A stretch of 64,000 bases of DNA, from positions 74,965,912 through 75,029,911 of the forward strand of contig CM043963.1 in the NCBI GenBank assembly GCA_014529385.2. The letters are read 5' to 3'. The first letter of the stretch is position 1, and each line of letters begins with the position of its first letter. Position numbers and translations under genes: made by a program. The stretch is from Adiantum capillus-veneris (lineage: Eukaryota > Streptophyta > Polypodiopsida > Polypodiales > Pteridaceae). Under the pieces are notes generated by a model that was given only the letters and a program-made list of their open reading frames with translations, made no database searches and had not been told where the DNA came from. This document shows, piece after piece, positions 1-10,455 of this stretch.

Positions 1-1509
1 GGTTCCTCCTCATCACATAAACTAGAAACAACCAAAGCATAGCAATCTGATGCATAAGATGCATGGCAAGAATCTGAATGAGTAGGACTAGACATAGGTG
101 CATCCAATTTACTGGCATGCAAAGTATGCAAGTATGCACTAGCCATTTTGGCATACCTCTAGCCTCCTCATTCTCAACCCTTTCCACATCGTACATTTGC
201 AACAGTAATAGGATGGTTCGTAATATTTTGAAAAACCCCCATAGTTTGTACATGTGCCTCATTGGAATTTACATTCGAACTTCCACCACTGAATAGAGAC
301 AAAAAAGTGTCATAAATGTCCTATGAGCTTACATTACTATCTCTAGTACATGACAACAAGGGCTGAACAAAATTTCCCACAAACACAACATCTCATGCAA
401 TCAAGATACATTTCATTTGCAAATGGTATAACCGATAACCTTTGCTTTTAGTACGGTGTAACCAACAAAAATGCATTTAACAACCTTATCATCCAATTTT
501 TTTGCATTGCGTTTGTGGCACCAAAGCATAAGCTAAAAAACAAAAAATGTGCATGTGATCAATAGATGGCTTTTTATCGTGCCATGCTTCATAAGGAGTC
601 ATAGAAAGCAAGATTTGATAGGACACCTATTAAGTACATAAGTAGCACACATGATAGCCTCAAGCTAAAATGAATGTGGCAAAGCTTGACTCTTGACTTT
701 ACATCGTGCCATCTCCATAAGCGACCTGTTTTTTCCTTTAGCAACACCATTTTGTTGAGGTGTATACGACATTGTATATTGGTGTTTTATCCCACGATTA
801 TCCAAAAATGCATTGAACTCATGAGACATATACTCCCCCCCTCGATCTGAACAGAGGGTGTCCATAATACATTTAGATACATTTTCAACCACAGCCAAAA
901 ATTTCTTGAAGAGGATACACCCATGCATGCTTGGAGTAATCATCAATGAAATTCATGAAGTATAGGTAATTTCCTAAGGATGGAGTTTGCATAGGCCCAC
1001 AAGCATCACTAGGCACAAGTTGCAACCTGCATGTAGTCCTTACTGATCCATCCTTTGGAAACTTTGAATGATGTATCTTACCCAAAATACAGCATTTACA
1101 AACATGCTTAGAAGGTGCTTCAAGAGGCAGAAAAGAAGCAACTATATCATATTTTTGCAAATGCACAAAATTGAAAAATTCAGATGCCCAAAACATGCAT
1201 GCCAAAGTTTTGCATCTAAAAGAACCTTTGAATCCACAATTGCATTTGCAAAATTCTACCCTCACTTGTCATACAAAGTGAGCTTATATAGCCTACATCA
1301 CAAAATGCTAGATACAACTATTTCATCACCAAAATTGAGATCATGAATTACACATATTTCATCCACAAATTTGACAACAAGATCGACTCTTGCAAGTGAA
1401 GATACATACAAAAGGTTCTTTTTGATCCGTGGTACATAAAATGCATTAGCAAGTATGAAAGAACTGCCATTTATAGCAATTAGCACAATGTTTCCAACTC
1501 CCTTGACCG
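1..1509 (-). pseudogene. copia pol fragment: protease tail, GAG-pre-integrase and integrase
   Basis: Reading leftward from 1509, the frame gives a typical copia protease-to-integrase linker (NAFYVPRIKKNLLYVSSLA). A zinc-binding stretch ending CKCCILGKIHHSKF follows, then the integrase core with SDACGPM, NFIDDYSKHAWVY and, around 665-860, CSDRGGEY and TPQQNGVAKGKNR. The last motif normally carries the catalytic glutamate (GVAERKNR); here the position reads lysine. Positions 1-660 still translate to integrase C-terminal sequence (for example CATYVLNRCPIKS), but with stops and frameshifts. It would have encoded strand transfer of the retrotransposon cDNA. It is non-functional and runs off the left edge. 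Confidence 0.85.
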
Positions 1510-1514
1510 TATAA

Positions 1515-1811
1515 TGTTAGGGTAAGCCCAACTTGTGGCACCATATGGAAATGCCCTCTAGGCACCTAGGAAGAGATAAATGATGAGATATTCCAATAGC
1601 AAGAGGGTGCGGCCTCTCTAGCCAATGATTGTAAAGCACAAAGCTTATATTAGAAGCTATTCGCTAATCAATCAATTACACTTTGAGCATTATCAATCTC
1701 CATCTGTCCAACCCTAACCCTAACACCATGGTTAAGCTAAGGGTACATCCACTGTAGCTTGATGCTAAGCTATTGGTGATTAGGGAGCACGCTCCCGCAT
1801 CTAACCCAACA
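1515..1811 (+). repeat. 5' LTR of the nested non-autonomous element
   Basis: Starts TGTTAGGGTAAGCCCAACTT and ends CATCTAACCCAACA, giving TG...CA termini with a short inverted repeat (TGTTAG/CTAACA-like). It aligns along its length with 3693-4042 apart from a stretch of about 50 bp present only in the right copy. Confidence 0.88.
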
Positions 1812-1813
1812 AG

Positions 1814-1825
1814 TGGTATCAGAGC
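1814..1825 (+). other. Primer-binding site, tRNA-iMet type (nested element)
   Basis: TGGTATCAGAGC starts 2 nt after the 5' LTR. This is the classical plant LTR-retrotransposon primer site complementary to initiator methionine tRNA. Confidence 0.9.
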
Positions 1826-2245
1826 ATACGGTTTCCTACCTAGGACTATCACTCTGCTAATCTCTATTGCATTGGTATTCTCAATAATTCCACTCCCTAA
1901 TCACCATTTGGGCACGAGCATGCTCCATTACCTTTGGTGATTAGGTCAGGAGGAACTCACAATTAGCATTGTTTTTTTTGCATTATATTTAAAATCACAT
2001 GATTGCATTGTGTATGTACATTCGCTTTATTGTGTTTATTATTAGCCCAGTTTTCATTAGCATCACTCTCATCAGATTTTGCATTTGCTTTTGCGGTTTA
2101 TGTATGTGCCAAGCCATTGTTGAGAGCTTTCAATCGACCCCATCCACACACATTTTGAGCCAAGATTCATTAATTGATACCTTGAATAAACTCAAGCTTG
2201 TCAAGCTCTATTCTTTGGTTTTTTTTGCAAACCTATAGCAGCTCA

Positions 2246-2281
<36 letters not shown>

Positions 2282-3680
2282 GCATTGGGGCATTCAATGC
2301 CTATTTGACCTCGTTTTTGGATTCACACACCATTCTTGGGGGTAGGAACCTCCTCAAAATAAGGGCAAGCAAATTTAAAGGATGCCCACACACAATAAGA
2401 GAGCCTAACGGATCTCAAGCAGAACTATCAAAAAAATTCTAGTGATTTTTTTAAGTCCGATCGGGTGACTCTGACCGACCGACAACAAGAACTTCTTGGT
2501 CATCCAGTGACTATCTCCCTTTGCATCAAGGGCATCAAACACAAATAGCATTGTAGATTCATCCAATCTAACAAAAAATGGACATTTACTTGGCTATAAA
2601 TTGTTTTCTACTCATCTTTCGGGTCCGCCATAGAGTGGCCCCCCTTCCCACGACCCAGCACAAAGCACAAGACCAATTGCCTTTTGCCTCCAAGGGCTAG
2701 TCGCAAGCTCCCAAGCATCCAACCTCCAAGGACCTTATTTTGGCAGGGAGACATTCCCATGGTGTAGCTTCCTACTCATGGCCTTGTTTAGGGGCTCTTT
2801 CCATAGCCATCAAGCAGCAGGAGATTGACAAAATCCAAGGCTTCTCCCACGAGCAATGAGAGGGTGAAATCAAGAGATTAAAGAAGCATTGGTCAAATCC
2901 CTCTCTCAAAAGACGATCATGTCCTACAATTTTAGAAGCATATGCTATTAAGGTTCAATTAAAACCTTAATCAAGCTATCCTCTTTAAGGCTTGATCAAA
3001 GATTTGATCAAAGATCGGTTCAAGGGGGAAGCTACCACCACAAAGTTTAATTTTTCTTTTGCACTTGCATCCATGTAAACCTTTGGGTAGACACTAAATT
3101 CAATTGGTAAGACCCCCAATTGCATTTGCATACAAAAATTTAAGTTCTAAGGAGGAAGCTACCACTACGAAGCTTAATTTTTCTTTTGCGCTTGCATTCT
3201 TGTAAACCTTTGGGTAGACACTACCATTAAATTGGTAAGATCCCCAATTGAATTTTCATAAAATATTTTAAGTTATGCATCTTGCACAACAAAGATGAGC
3301 ACACACAATGATATGTATGTGCACTATTGGGGATGGAGGCTACATCCTAAATAAAATGGACCAATGAAGCGACATGAAGATGAAGACGACAACATCAAAT
3401 GAAGCCAATGACATGAAGATGAAGAAGAAGACAACAATTGACAATGACAACAAAATGAAGACAAGTTTGAAGAGGACACACATGACAACCTCTTCACACG
3501 AATGAATGAATAATTAATTTTGTACTTAGGACTACTAGCTAACCTACTAAGTCTCACTTGTGAACCATGCTGATGAATCAAATTGAACCGTCATAATGTA
3601 TCAATTAGATGAATCATGTTAGCCTAGGAGTGCACCATGACATGAACACATGAAATCTTTGTAAAACCCCAAGTTCGGCT
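1826..3680 (+). other. Non-coding interior of the nested LTR element
   Basis: About 1.85 kb with no credible ORF. It contains a (TG)n microsatellite at about 2248-2279. A diverged tandem duplication of about 125 bp lies at roughly 3030-3260: both halves carry a run around TTTTTCTTTTG, then CTTTGGGTAGACACTA, then CAATTG. No gag or pol similarity was seen. Confidence 0.7.
2248..2279. repeat. (TG)n microsatellite
   Basis: About 16 uninterrupted TG units inside the nested LTR element. Confidence 0.95.
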
Positions 3681-3692
3681 TAAGGGGGCGAT
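3681..3692 (+). other. Polypurine tract of the nested element
   Basis: TAAGGGGGCGAT immediately precedes the 3' LTR start TGTTAGGG and is the expected plus-strand priming site. Confidence 0.75.
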
Positions 3693-4042
3693 TGTTAGGG
3701 TAAGCCCAACTTGTGGCACCATATGGGAATTCCCTCTAGCCACCTACGAAGGTATAAACTATGAGAAGGTCCAATAGCAAGAGGCTACAACCTCTCTAGC
3801 CAAGGATTGTAAAGCACTAAGCCTATATTGGAGGCTATTCTTTAATCAATCAATTTCACTTTGAGCATTATCCTTGTGTTTATAGTCTATCTCTATGCTC
3901 TTGCTCTTGGCATAAACTAATCCTAATCTCCATCTCATTTATGCTAACCCTAACACCATGGTTAAGCTAAGGATTTATCCCCACCATAGTCTATGCTAAG
4001 CCATTGGTGATTTGGGAGCACTTTTCCACATCTAACCCAATA
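3693..4042 (+). repeat. 3' LTR of the nested non-autonomous element
   Basis: Matches the 5' LTR from TGTTAGGGTAAGCCCAACTT to a mutated end ...CCCAATA (expected CA). It carries an extra stretch of about 50 bp around 3863-3917. The length difference and scattered substitutions indicate an old insertion. Confidence 0.87.
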
Positions 4043-5075
4043 GATAAGAGGCATTGTTGGCACAACTGACTGTATTCCCATGAGGGAAATACTTGAGAGA
4101 GGTAAACAAATCACAAAGTGAAGTAATGTGCCTTGTAGCACCATTATGAAAGTACCACACATGTGAATCTGCAACATTTGACATACATGCATCATGGATA
4201 GATGGATCATAAGTACACATTACATTTGCATCTACATCAACATCACAATATTCTTTCCCATAGGATTCTACAACAGCTACACTTGTTATGGATCCAGTCT
4301 CTTTTGCCTTCAACTTAGGACATTGCTTTATCAAGTGATAATTAGCCTTGCAATAATGGCAACCCATCTTATTCTTTCCCTTTTCACTAGAATTCCGTGA
4401 TGAAGAGTCAACAAAAGCACTAGGAACAAGTGGTTTTCCACTCACTAAAGATCCATGAGAAGTGGCTACATTGATATTACCACCTTTTGTTTGAGAAACA
4501 ACAAAAGGGTGTTCAACTGCATGCTGTTTAGCCCTATCCTTTCTTGAAAGTGACTCTTGCAATAGCAATGTGCATAATGCATCAAACTTGACAGACAATG
4601 CATGGAGAAGAGTCTACACAAGTGAACTATAAAAAATGACTTCGCCTCCAAAAATGAGTTTCTCATTAATATCCTTGATACCAAGTAAGAAAAGTGTCCA
4701 TGTCATCTCTTTCTTGCATAAGCTTTGACTCCAGCTCTTTATGTAACAATGTGATTTTAGCCTCATTGCAACTTGCATAAAGATCAACCAGGGTATCCCA
4801 AGCCCGTTTCTTTTATTTTGCTTAGTGAATGTAAGGAGTAATAGTGCGCTTTACATATAATGCAATCAATGCATGAGCTTGCTCATCTCTAACATCCCAA
4901 TGAGACTGCTCAGCCATAGGCAAAACAACTCTAACATCAACAGGCTTGCAACATTCCAAATTCCCTTTGACACAAGAACACGTGCCATCATGTAAGCCCA
5001 CATTGGGTAGTTATCCCCAACTAGTTTATCCTCAATAGTGAATACCTTGAAAACATATGTGTTGTTTTCAGCCAT
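4043..5075 (-). pseudogene. copia gag and protease start
   Basis: The minus-strand frame opens with an ATG at 5075 (MAENNTYVF). It has the copia Gag signature KLVGDNYPMWAYMMARVL...GIW, and a CX2CX4HX4C knuckle (CHYCKANYHLIKQC) near 4325. The protease site near 4150 reads WYFHNGATRHIT, where a family member would have a DSGA-type triad, so the catalytic aspartate is replaced by histidine. At least two frameshifts lie between about 4600 and 4870. The frame stops at the nested insertion at 4042 and resumes at 1509. Gag would form the particle; this copy cannot. Confidence 0.85.
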
Positions 5076-5412
5076 GGTGAGTGACTACACCTGATATGAA
5101 GACTGTCCAGAATGAGGAAAATGAAGCAAGACTACCACATTCTATATAGCACAACCCAAAGAGGAATGTAAGGGACCTGGTTTGCACAAAAATGCAATGA
5201 AAAAAATTCGGCACAAATTGCTTGTGCAATACTACCCGTAGTGGAAAAGGAGGCTAAAATGAGTCTGAATCAAAATTTTGAGCAAACCAAGCTCTGTGAG
5301 CTTGTCCAAATTATTAATCAACCTACTGAAACTAACCAAATCTCACCCAATTCGGAGGAAGTGAGCAGGTGGGTGACAACCTGGTGACTATGTCCCTGGG
5401 AGTATGCAACTT

Positions 5413-5424
5413 GCTCTGATACCA
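5413..5424 (-). other. copia primer-binding site, tRNA-iMet type
   Basis: On the minus strand TGGTATCAGAGC lies 2-3 nt inside the LTR end at 5427 and about 340 bp upstream of the gag ATG. Confidence 0.88.
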
Positions 5425-5426
5425 AT

Positions 5427-5830
5427 TGTTGGCTTGAGGGTTGTAGGGTGCACACACAACTTGGAGAATATGATGAAGATCAAGGCACACAATAGAGAGT
5501 GTATTCCTTAGTGCACAAATAAAAAGATAAGCTAGCCCTAAAATGATGGGTGTATATACAATGCATGAGAGGGGAAAAAACTTCTAGTGAGGGAAAAAAT
5601 GCCCCAGCAATCCTAAGTGTGTTCACACACATCACTACCACATATATGGCAACACAAAGCAAACCAATGAAAACAGAGACCAATAGAGCAAACCAATAAA
5701 AAAATAAAACATATCAAAAAATGATGAAACTTGCTTGAAACCAATTCCAAATTTCACACAAGGGGTATCATTGGATTCACCAAGCATAGGACTTATCAAT
5801 CTGAAAAGATTGGGCAAAATTCGAAACATA
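5427..5830 (-). repeat. copia 5' LTR, right boundary uncertain
   Basis: The LTR end next to the primer site reads, on the plus strand, TGTTGGCTTGAGGGTTGTAGG, with the expected TG/CA type end. The partner LTR is outside the window, so the distal boundary cannot be set; 5830 is a guess. The stretch is AT-rich and non-coding. Confidence 0.45.
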
Positions 5831-7807
5831 AGTAAAGTATCATGATACTAGTGTTTTGGGCCAAAGTTTAACACTTTTGCAAAGTTCTTGGTACACAGTG
5901 GATATACATATAAATAATGACGCATAGGTAAAGTTTGATTAAATTTTGACGTTTTTATCACTTATAGGAACCAAAAACTGAAATCAAAGAGTCTTCCAAA
6001 TATAAAATTGAACATTTAGTCGAGCTAAAGTGATCCAAACTTAGCTAAATTTTCTCTAGAGAACTTGATATTCGGAAGAACTATCATTAGGAAAACTATG
6101 AACCCCAAAAGGGCCTTGTAAGAGCAACCAATCAAATTTCAGTCAACAATAGTACATAAAAGGGGGGACATGGATAGCCCATACCTACGTAACTCAAAAC
6201 TATATCATGTAACATATCTATGGAAAGATCTCGGCAATGCAATCCAAATGCATTATTGCTCAACAAATTTGAAGTTAAAATGCTCAAGTTATGGCCGTTT
6301 AAAAAAATATACAAAAGTTGGTGGGATCGTGGCCACAAGCCCATTCTCATTGGTGTAGATACTTTGACTCTAAAGGGCCCTTTTGGGGTTCATATTCTCC
6401 CTAATGATATCAAGTCAAAACCTTCATAACGAGTCATGAGCTCTAGGTGACAGTACTGGACTTTTCTTGATAGAGGAAGTATCTAACTTGTCAGCCTATA
6501 GATATACTTGATTCAATCTTAGATTTCAAGTTCAAAAAAATTGAAACACTAAATTGAGACCAACACGACAAAATCTACAAAAAAATGCAAATAAACTAAG
6601 AATTTAGAAAAACTCCTTAAAAAGAACCTCAAATTTATAACCGTTGTATCATTGGGTTCTTCTTATAGTGGGCAATCACCGCTTTTAGTTAAAAATTGAG
6701 CAAAGAGTTGAGTATCTTGATATTGGACTTTTGGACCAAAGCTAGGAGATTTTTGCAAAATATGGTTGTAACTTGTTAATACACGCCAAATAGAGTCCAC
6801 TAGTAAAGTTTCACCAAATTTGGACCTCCTTTTATCATCGTCAAAGACCAGATCTAAAATCAAAGTATAAGACATCCTAAAAATTGACATTTTGGGCAAG
6901 TAAAAGAGATCCAAATTGAATCACAATTTTCCAAGGGTTATATCTCATCATTGTGAAAAGTTGGGTATACCTCATCATTGTGAATGATTTGTTGTAGTCA
7001 TATCATTCATAGCTAAAAAAGGTCTACCATCGCAATACTAAACTTTTGTTCACAATGTGTGCTTCTGACTTGATAAGTGTTTAGACATACTTGAGCACAT
7101 CCCATATCTTAATTTGGGCAGAAAATCATCCACTTGAGACAAAGTTACAAGAAAAAAAAGTTCTTATTTCTCGGTCATGAGTCTATTTTGAGTGCAGTTC
7201 ATCAAAATTGTTCTAACTTTTGATGGACAACTCCAAATAATTGAGTCAAAACTTAACTAGAAAAGAGGCTTGTGAGCAATAGGAAACTATTTTTAGATAG
7301 GATTTCTAATTCCAAACTTTTAGGGTATCCAGAATAAGTGTCCTAAGATCTGAGGGCCACTAAGACATGACTATCCAAAGACTTGATAGGGGGGGAAATG
7401 GAGTGTTTGCACTAAGCAAATATAAACTCATCAAAGATTATCTTGAGAGTATAGAGTGAACCTCAACCATGTCAGATCATCCACCACTCGGGTTTCGAAC
7501 TCAACTAAGAGATATACTACATATGAAAATTACAAGAAATCTTCAACACCTTTGAGAGTGGGTTTGAGAGTAACAAGGGGATGTATCCTTCACATCTAGC
7601 CATATTTTAGTGTTAAGCTTATGTAACTTTCCTGAGTGGTTTATTCGGCTCATGTGAAGTTATCCCAACCACTACATACATCTACTCCAATGCACAAGAG
7701 GGAAATTTGTTCCAAATGATTGATTCATGGAGGAAAAAAACATATAAAATTTGGATAGACACGATGACCAAACAACCAACAAGAGACCAAATGGGATGCA
7801 AACAAAG
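5831..7807. other. Anonymous AT-rich sequence
   Basis: Contains no credible gene. Segments near 5870-6000 and 6760-6910 look like diverged copies of each other (both carry a TAAAGTTT...AAATTT stretch followed by an AAAATCAAAG-like stretch). This hints at an old tandem duplication or retroelement leader DNA. Its right end adjoins a gypsy gag relic, so part of it may be decayed retrotransposon. Confidence 0.4.
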
Positions 7808-8103
7808 TGAGGCTGATTGATTCTCAAAAATGGGTTAAAAGGTATGATGGGTCAAGAGTTCCTTTTGATCACCTATCAAGATTTCTTTGAGTACTTAGTG
7901 TAGAAAGAGCCTATGATTTTCATGCACAATATAATAACTTTGGAATGAATTTAGAGGGTAAAGATTAAACATGGTTCCAAGCTCTAGAACCTGAGAGCAT
8001 CCACAAACTTCAGACTTAAGCCCAAAATTTTGTCACCTCATTCGCTAAAATAAGAATCAAACACAATACATTAGCACCAGGAATTTAACATTTACGTAAT
8101 TAC
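7808..8103 (+). pseudogene. Ty3/gypsy gag relic
   Basis: The plus-strand translation includes QKWVKRYDGSRVPFDHLSRF, VERAYDFHAQYNNFGMNLEG and TWFQALEPESI, separated by stops. This matches residue for residue the Gag of the large gypsy element in this window (KWIRKYSGSGDPYDHLASF, FEGFGMTLEG, TWFQSIPPRSI at 43.9-44.4 kb) and is on the opposite strand. About 98 codons are recognisable, with at least three in-frame stops and no frameshift. It is a dead fragment of the capsid-like region. Confidence 0.8.
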
Positions 8104-8308
8104 CTAAAAAATTGTGTGATCACAAGGTCTTATTAACATATTTACATAATCACACTTAATATGATCACAAACAAGCATGTTCAGAGCAACCTGGAAGCCC
8201 ACAAAAAGCCCGATAGGCATTTATGTTTTCCATGCGGGCTCGCCAAGATTTTGAGTTTTTCCTGCGGAATCTTTAAAGGAAACCTTAAAGCCCAGAGGGG
8301 CTGTAACT

Positions 8309-8320
8309 AAATATATATAG
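8309..8320 (+). promoter_or_regulatory. Possible TATA box
   Basis: AAATATATATAG sits in otherwise mixed sequence with GC-rich flanks (GGGCCTTGAGCGGGCCCGC just downstream). It lies about 50 bp before a GA-rich tract that resembles a plant 5' leader. No transcript start is visible from sequence, so the promoter role is an inference. Confidence 0.35.
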
Positions 8321-8359
8321 GGCCTTGAGCGGGCCCGCTAGGTGTTTTTTGTTGAGCCA

Positions 8360-8372
8360 GAGAGAGAGAGAG

Positions 8373-8437
<65 letters not shown>
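8360..8437. repeat. (GA)n-(GATA)n-(GA)n microsatellite
   Basis: A compound tract: about seven GA units, about nine GATA units (one interrupted), then about 15 GA units. Confidence 0.95.
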
Positions 8438-8438
<1 letters not shown>

Positions 8439-8547
8439 GATCGCCTTTGCAGGTACATCAAGAGGAAAGAGGGGGTTGCGTGGGAGCATGCTCTACGTCA
8501 CAGTGTGCGACGGCAGCGGAGTACCTGATCACATGGCCCTGGTGTGT

Positions 8548-8766
8548 GTTGTATGTGTGTGCATGCGTATTGTGTTGTAGCGTGCCTTTTGTCGTATTGC
8601 ACAAAAATCATAAGGTACCTTACCACACAATGTGGGTTTGTGCATAAAATGTTCTATTGTGTTGTATGTGTGTGCATGCGTATTGTGTTGTAGCGTGCCT
8701 TTTGTCGTATTGCACAAAAATCATAAGGTACCTTACCACACAATGTGGGTTTGTGCATAAAATGTG
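8548..8766. repeat. Perfect 113-bp tandem duplication
   Basis: Copy one runs 8548-8660 and copy two starts at 8661. The first 106 bases appear identical (starting GTTGTATGTGTGTGCATGCG); the copies differ only after AAATGT. Each copy contains an inverted repeat TGCACAAA...TTTGTGCA enclosing the palindrome AAGGTACCTT. The near-identity implies a recent duplication. Confidence 0.92.
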
Positions 8767-8782
8767 CTTACCATGAGGGCAT

Positions 8783-9178
8783 CACCTTCATTACGTGGGG
8801 AATAAGGTGTCCTTGTGGGAAGTATTGGCTCACTGTTTGGATACTACGTCGGTAACGTGGCGATATTAGTATCCTTATGATGACTCAAATTCCCTTCCCC
8901 TTGCCAAAAAAACATAGGAGCATCGATCAATAATGTGGCCATATGATTCTCGTATGCAAACCATTATTGATCTTTAGATTAGGGCGGCACTTGGTCGATA
9001 ATGCGGCTAATTGAGTGCTGTTTGCTAAAAGTATTTGTTTTTGCATAAATGTGGCATTCATGTCATTAACTCGGTCGTATGAATGCCATATAATTTGTAT
9101 GTGCATGTGCAATTCATTCTTTGTAAAGTATCAAGTACATAGAATACTTGGTCGATAACGCGGCCGTGAAAAGTATTT
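8783..9178 (+). repeat. Array of six hairpins with shared loop and distinct stems
   Basis: Six inverted repeats occur at intervals of about 55-90 bp: 8783-8809 (CACCTT/AAGGTG), 8839-8874 (GGATACTA/TAGTATCC), 8918-8951 (GAGCATC/GATTCTC, one mismatch), 8987-9018 (GCACT/AGTGC), 9052-9088 (TGGCATTCAT/ATGAATGCCA) and 9143-9177 (AATACTT/AAGTATT). The loops of 15-21 nt share a core close to GGTCGATAAYGYGGC. Stem sequences differ while pairing is kept. I do not recognise the family; it is not tRNA, hammerhead or a CRISPR repeat. Confidence 0.8.
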
Positions 9179-9513
9179 CATATACAAATGTTTGTTCTTG
9201 TGAAAATATATACTATCTAATCATACTCCAAAAAAAAATCATCAATCATCATTGCTATTTTAAATGCTACACTTATAGAATTCATAAAAACTATAACATA
9301 TATGATATCAGTTTTATACAACCTTAACATTGTCTACACTAATAAACAACATTCTTGGAAAACCAAATGCTACATTTTCTCTAAAATTCACACTGTGCTA
9401 TTTCTCTATGTCTACAGATAGCTAACATACTTTCAGTTTAAAAAGGTATATGCACACATTTTGCATGTAATATGTTCATTTCAATCTTTTTAAAGAGCAA
9501 GACGTTCTATCCT
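9179..9513. other. Anonymous AT-rich spacer
   Basis: No gene, repeat or recognisable motif seen between the hairpin array and the 245-bp repeats. Confidence 0.5.
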
Positions 9514-10397
9514 AGGAGTTACTTGTTTTTATTGAATTTTGCACGATTAAATATAGCATTTCAAAGTGAAAAGGTTATCAACCTGAATGAACATCATCTT
9601 GCACAATTTTTTAAAGTATTTAAGTCCCAATTATGGTTTGTCTGAACTAGTGTGAGTGTCAATGTGTAAAAAATGAACTCATGTCTCATGGTTTATCACA
9701 ATACGCTGCAGTGTTTTGCGATTTTAACTTGTATTGTTCGATTTAAATAGTTTTCTTAAGAGTTACTTATTTTTAATACATTTTACATGATTAAACATAG
9801 CATTTTAAAGTGAAAATGGTTATCAATCTGTATTAATAGAAACGTGCACATTTTTTGGAGGTCTTCAAGTCACGGTTATGGTTTGTTTGAACTAGTGTGA
9901 GAGTGCAACATATAAAATATGAACCCATGTCTTATGGTTTATCATAATATGCTGCAATGTTTTGGGCTTTTAACCTGTATTGTTTGAGCTGGATGGTTTT
10001 CTTAAGAGTTACTTGTTTCTAATGCATTTTACACAATTGGACATAGCATTTCAAGGTGAAAATGATTATCAATCTATATTAATATAATCATGTACATTTT
10101 TTTGAAGTCTTCAAGTAATGGTTATGGTTTGTTTGAACTAGTGTGAGACTCGCAACGTGTTAAAAATGAACCCATGTCTTATGGTTTATCACAATATGAT
10201 GCAATGTTTTGGGTTTTTAACATGTATTGTTCGATTTGGATGGCTTTCTTAAGAGTTACTTGTGTCTAATGCATCTTAGACGATTAGACATAGCATTTCA
10301 AAGTGAAAATGATTATCATTTTGTATTGATATAATCTTGCACATTTTTCTAAAATTCTTCAAGTCACGATTATGGTTTGTTTGAACTAGTGTGAGAG
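9514..10397. repeat. Approximately 245-bp tandem repeat, about 3.6 copies
   Basis: Copies start near 9514, 9758, 10004 and 10251, each at (A/G)GAGTTACTT. Shared words include TATGGTTTGTTTGAACTAGT and CATAGCATTT. Copies differ by scattered substitutions, so the array is old. The last copy is truncated at about 10397, where the kinase-like sequence begins. Confidence 0.9.
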
Positions 10398-10455
10398 TGT
10401 CGGTACACCCATGCAACTGTATTTGATATGTTGTTTTTTATTGTCTAGTGAAAAA

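Larger units (their letters stand above)
1515..4042 (+). mobile_element. Non-autonomous LTR retrotransposon (TRIM/LARD-like) nested in the copia element
   Basis: Two related LTRs (1515-1811 and 3693-4042) flank a 1.9 kb interior with no coding capacity. A tRNA-iMet-type primer site lies 2 nt inside the left LTR and a purine tract precedes the right LTR, so the element is plus-strand. Flanking pentamers TATAA (1510-1514) and GATAA (4043-4047) match at four of five bases and look like a target-site duplication. The insertion falls inside the copia protease region, and the host frame resumes on the other side. It must use proteins of an autonomous relative. Confidence 0.88.
1..5427 (-). mobile_element. 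Ty1/copia LTR retrotransposon, partial, split by a nested element
   Basis: The minus strand carries a copia order: primer site (5413-5424), gag with a CCHC knuckle, a protease-like region, GAG-pre-integrase and integrase core. Reverse transcriptase and RNase H should follow but lie beyond position 1. The coding region is interrupted between 1515 and 4042 by another LTR element. The copy is dead: frameshifts, in-frame stops, and altered catalytic residues in both protease and integrase. Its 5' LTR begins at 5427 and runs rightward for an undetermined length. Gene order places integrase before RT, which separates copia from gypsy. Confidence 0.9.

Noticed and set aside
1814-1825. tRNA gene suggested by TGGTATCAGAGC
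   Set aside because: These are primer-binding sites next to LTR ends (also 5413-5424); no tRNA structure surrounds them.
3324-3581. Serine-rich minus-strand ORF inside the nested LTR element
   Set aside because: Low-complexity GAA/GATGAA-rich DNA on the plus strand explains it; no homology to gag or pol.
5831-7807. Possible small genes in the anonymous stretch
   Set aside because: Frames are short, overlap on both strands, and show no recognisable domain or codon bias.
8783-9178. Hairpin array considered as CRISPR, tRNA cluster or hammerhead ribozymes
   Set aside because: Stems vary, spacers are irregular, no tRNA cloverleaf or hammerhead core (CTGATGA...GAAA) is present, and the genome is eukaryotic.
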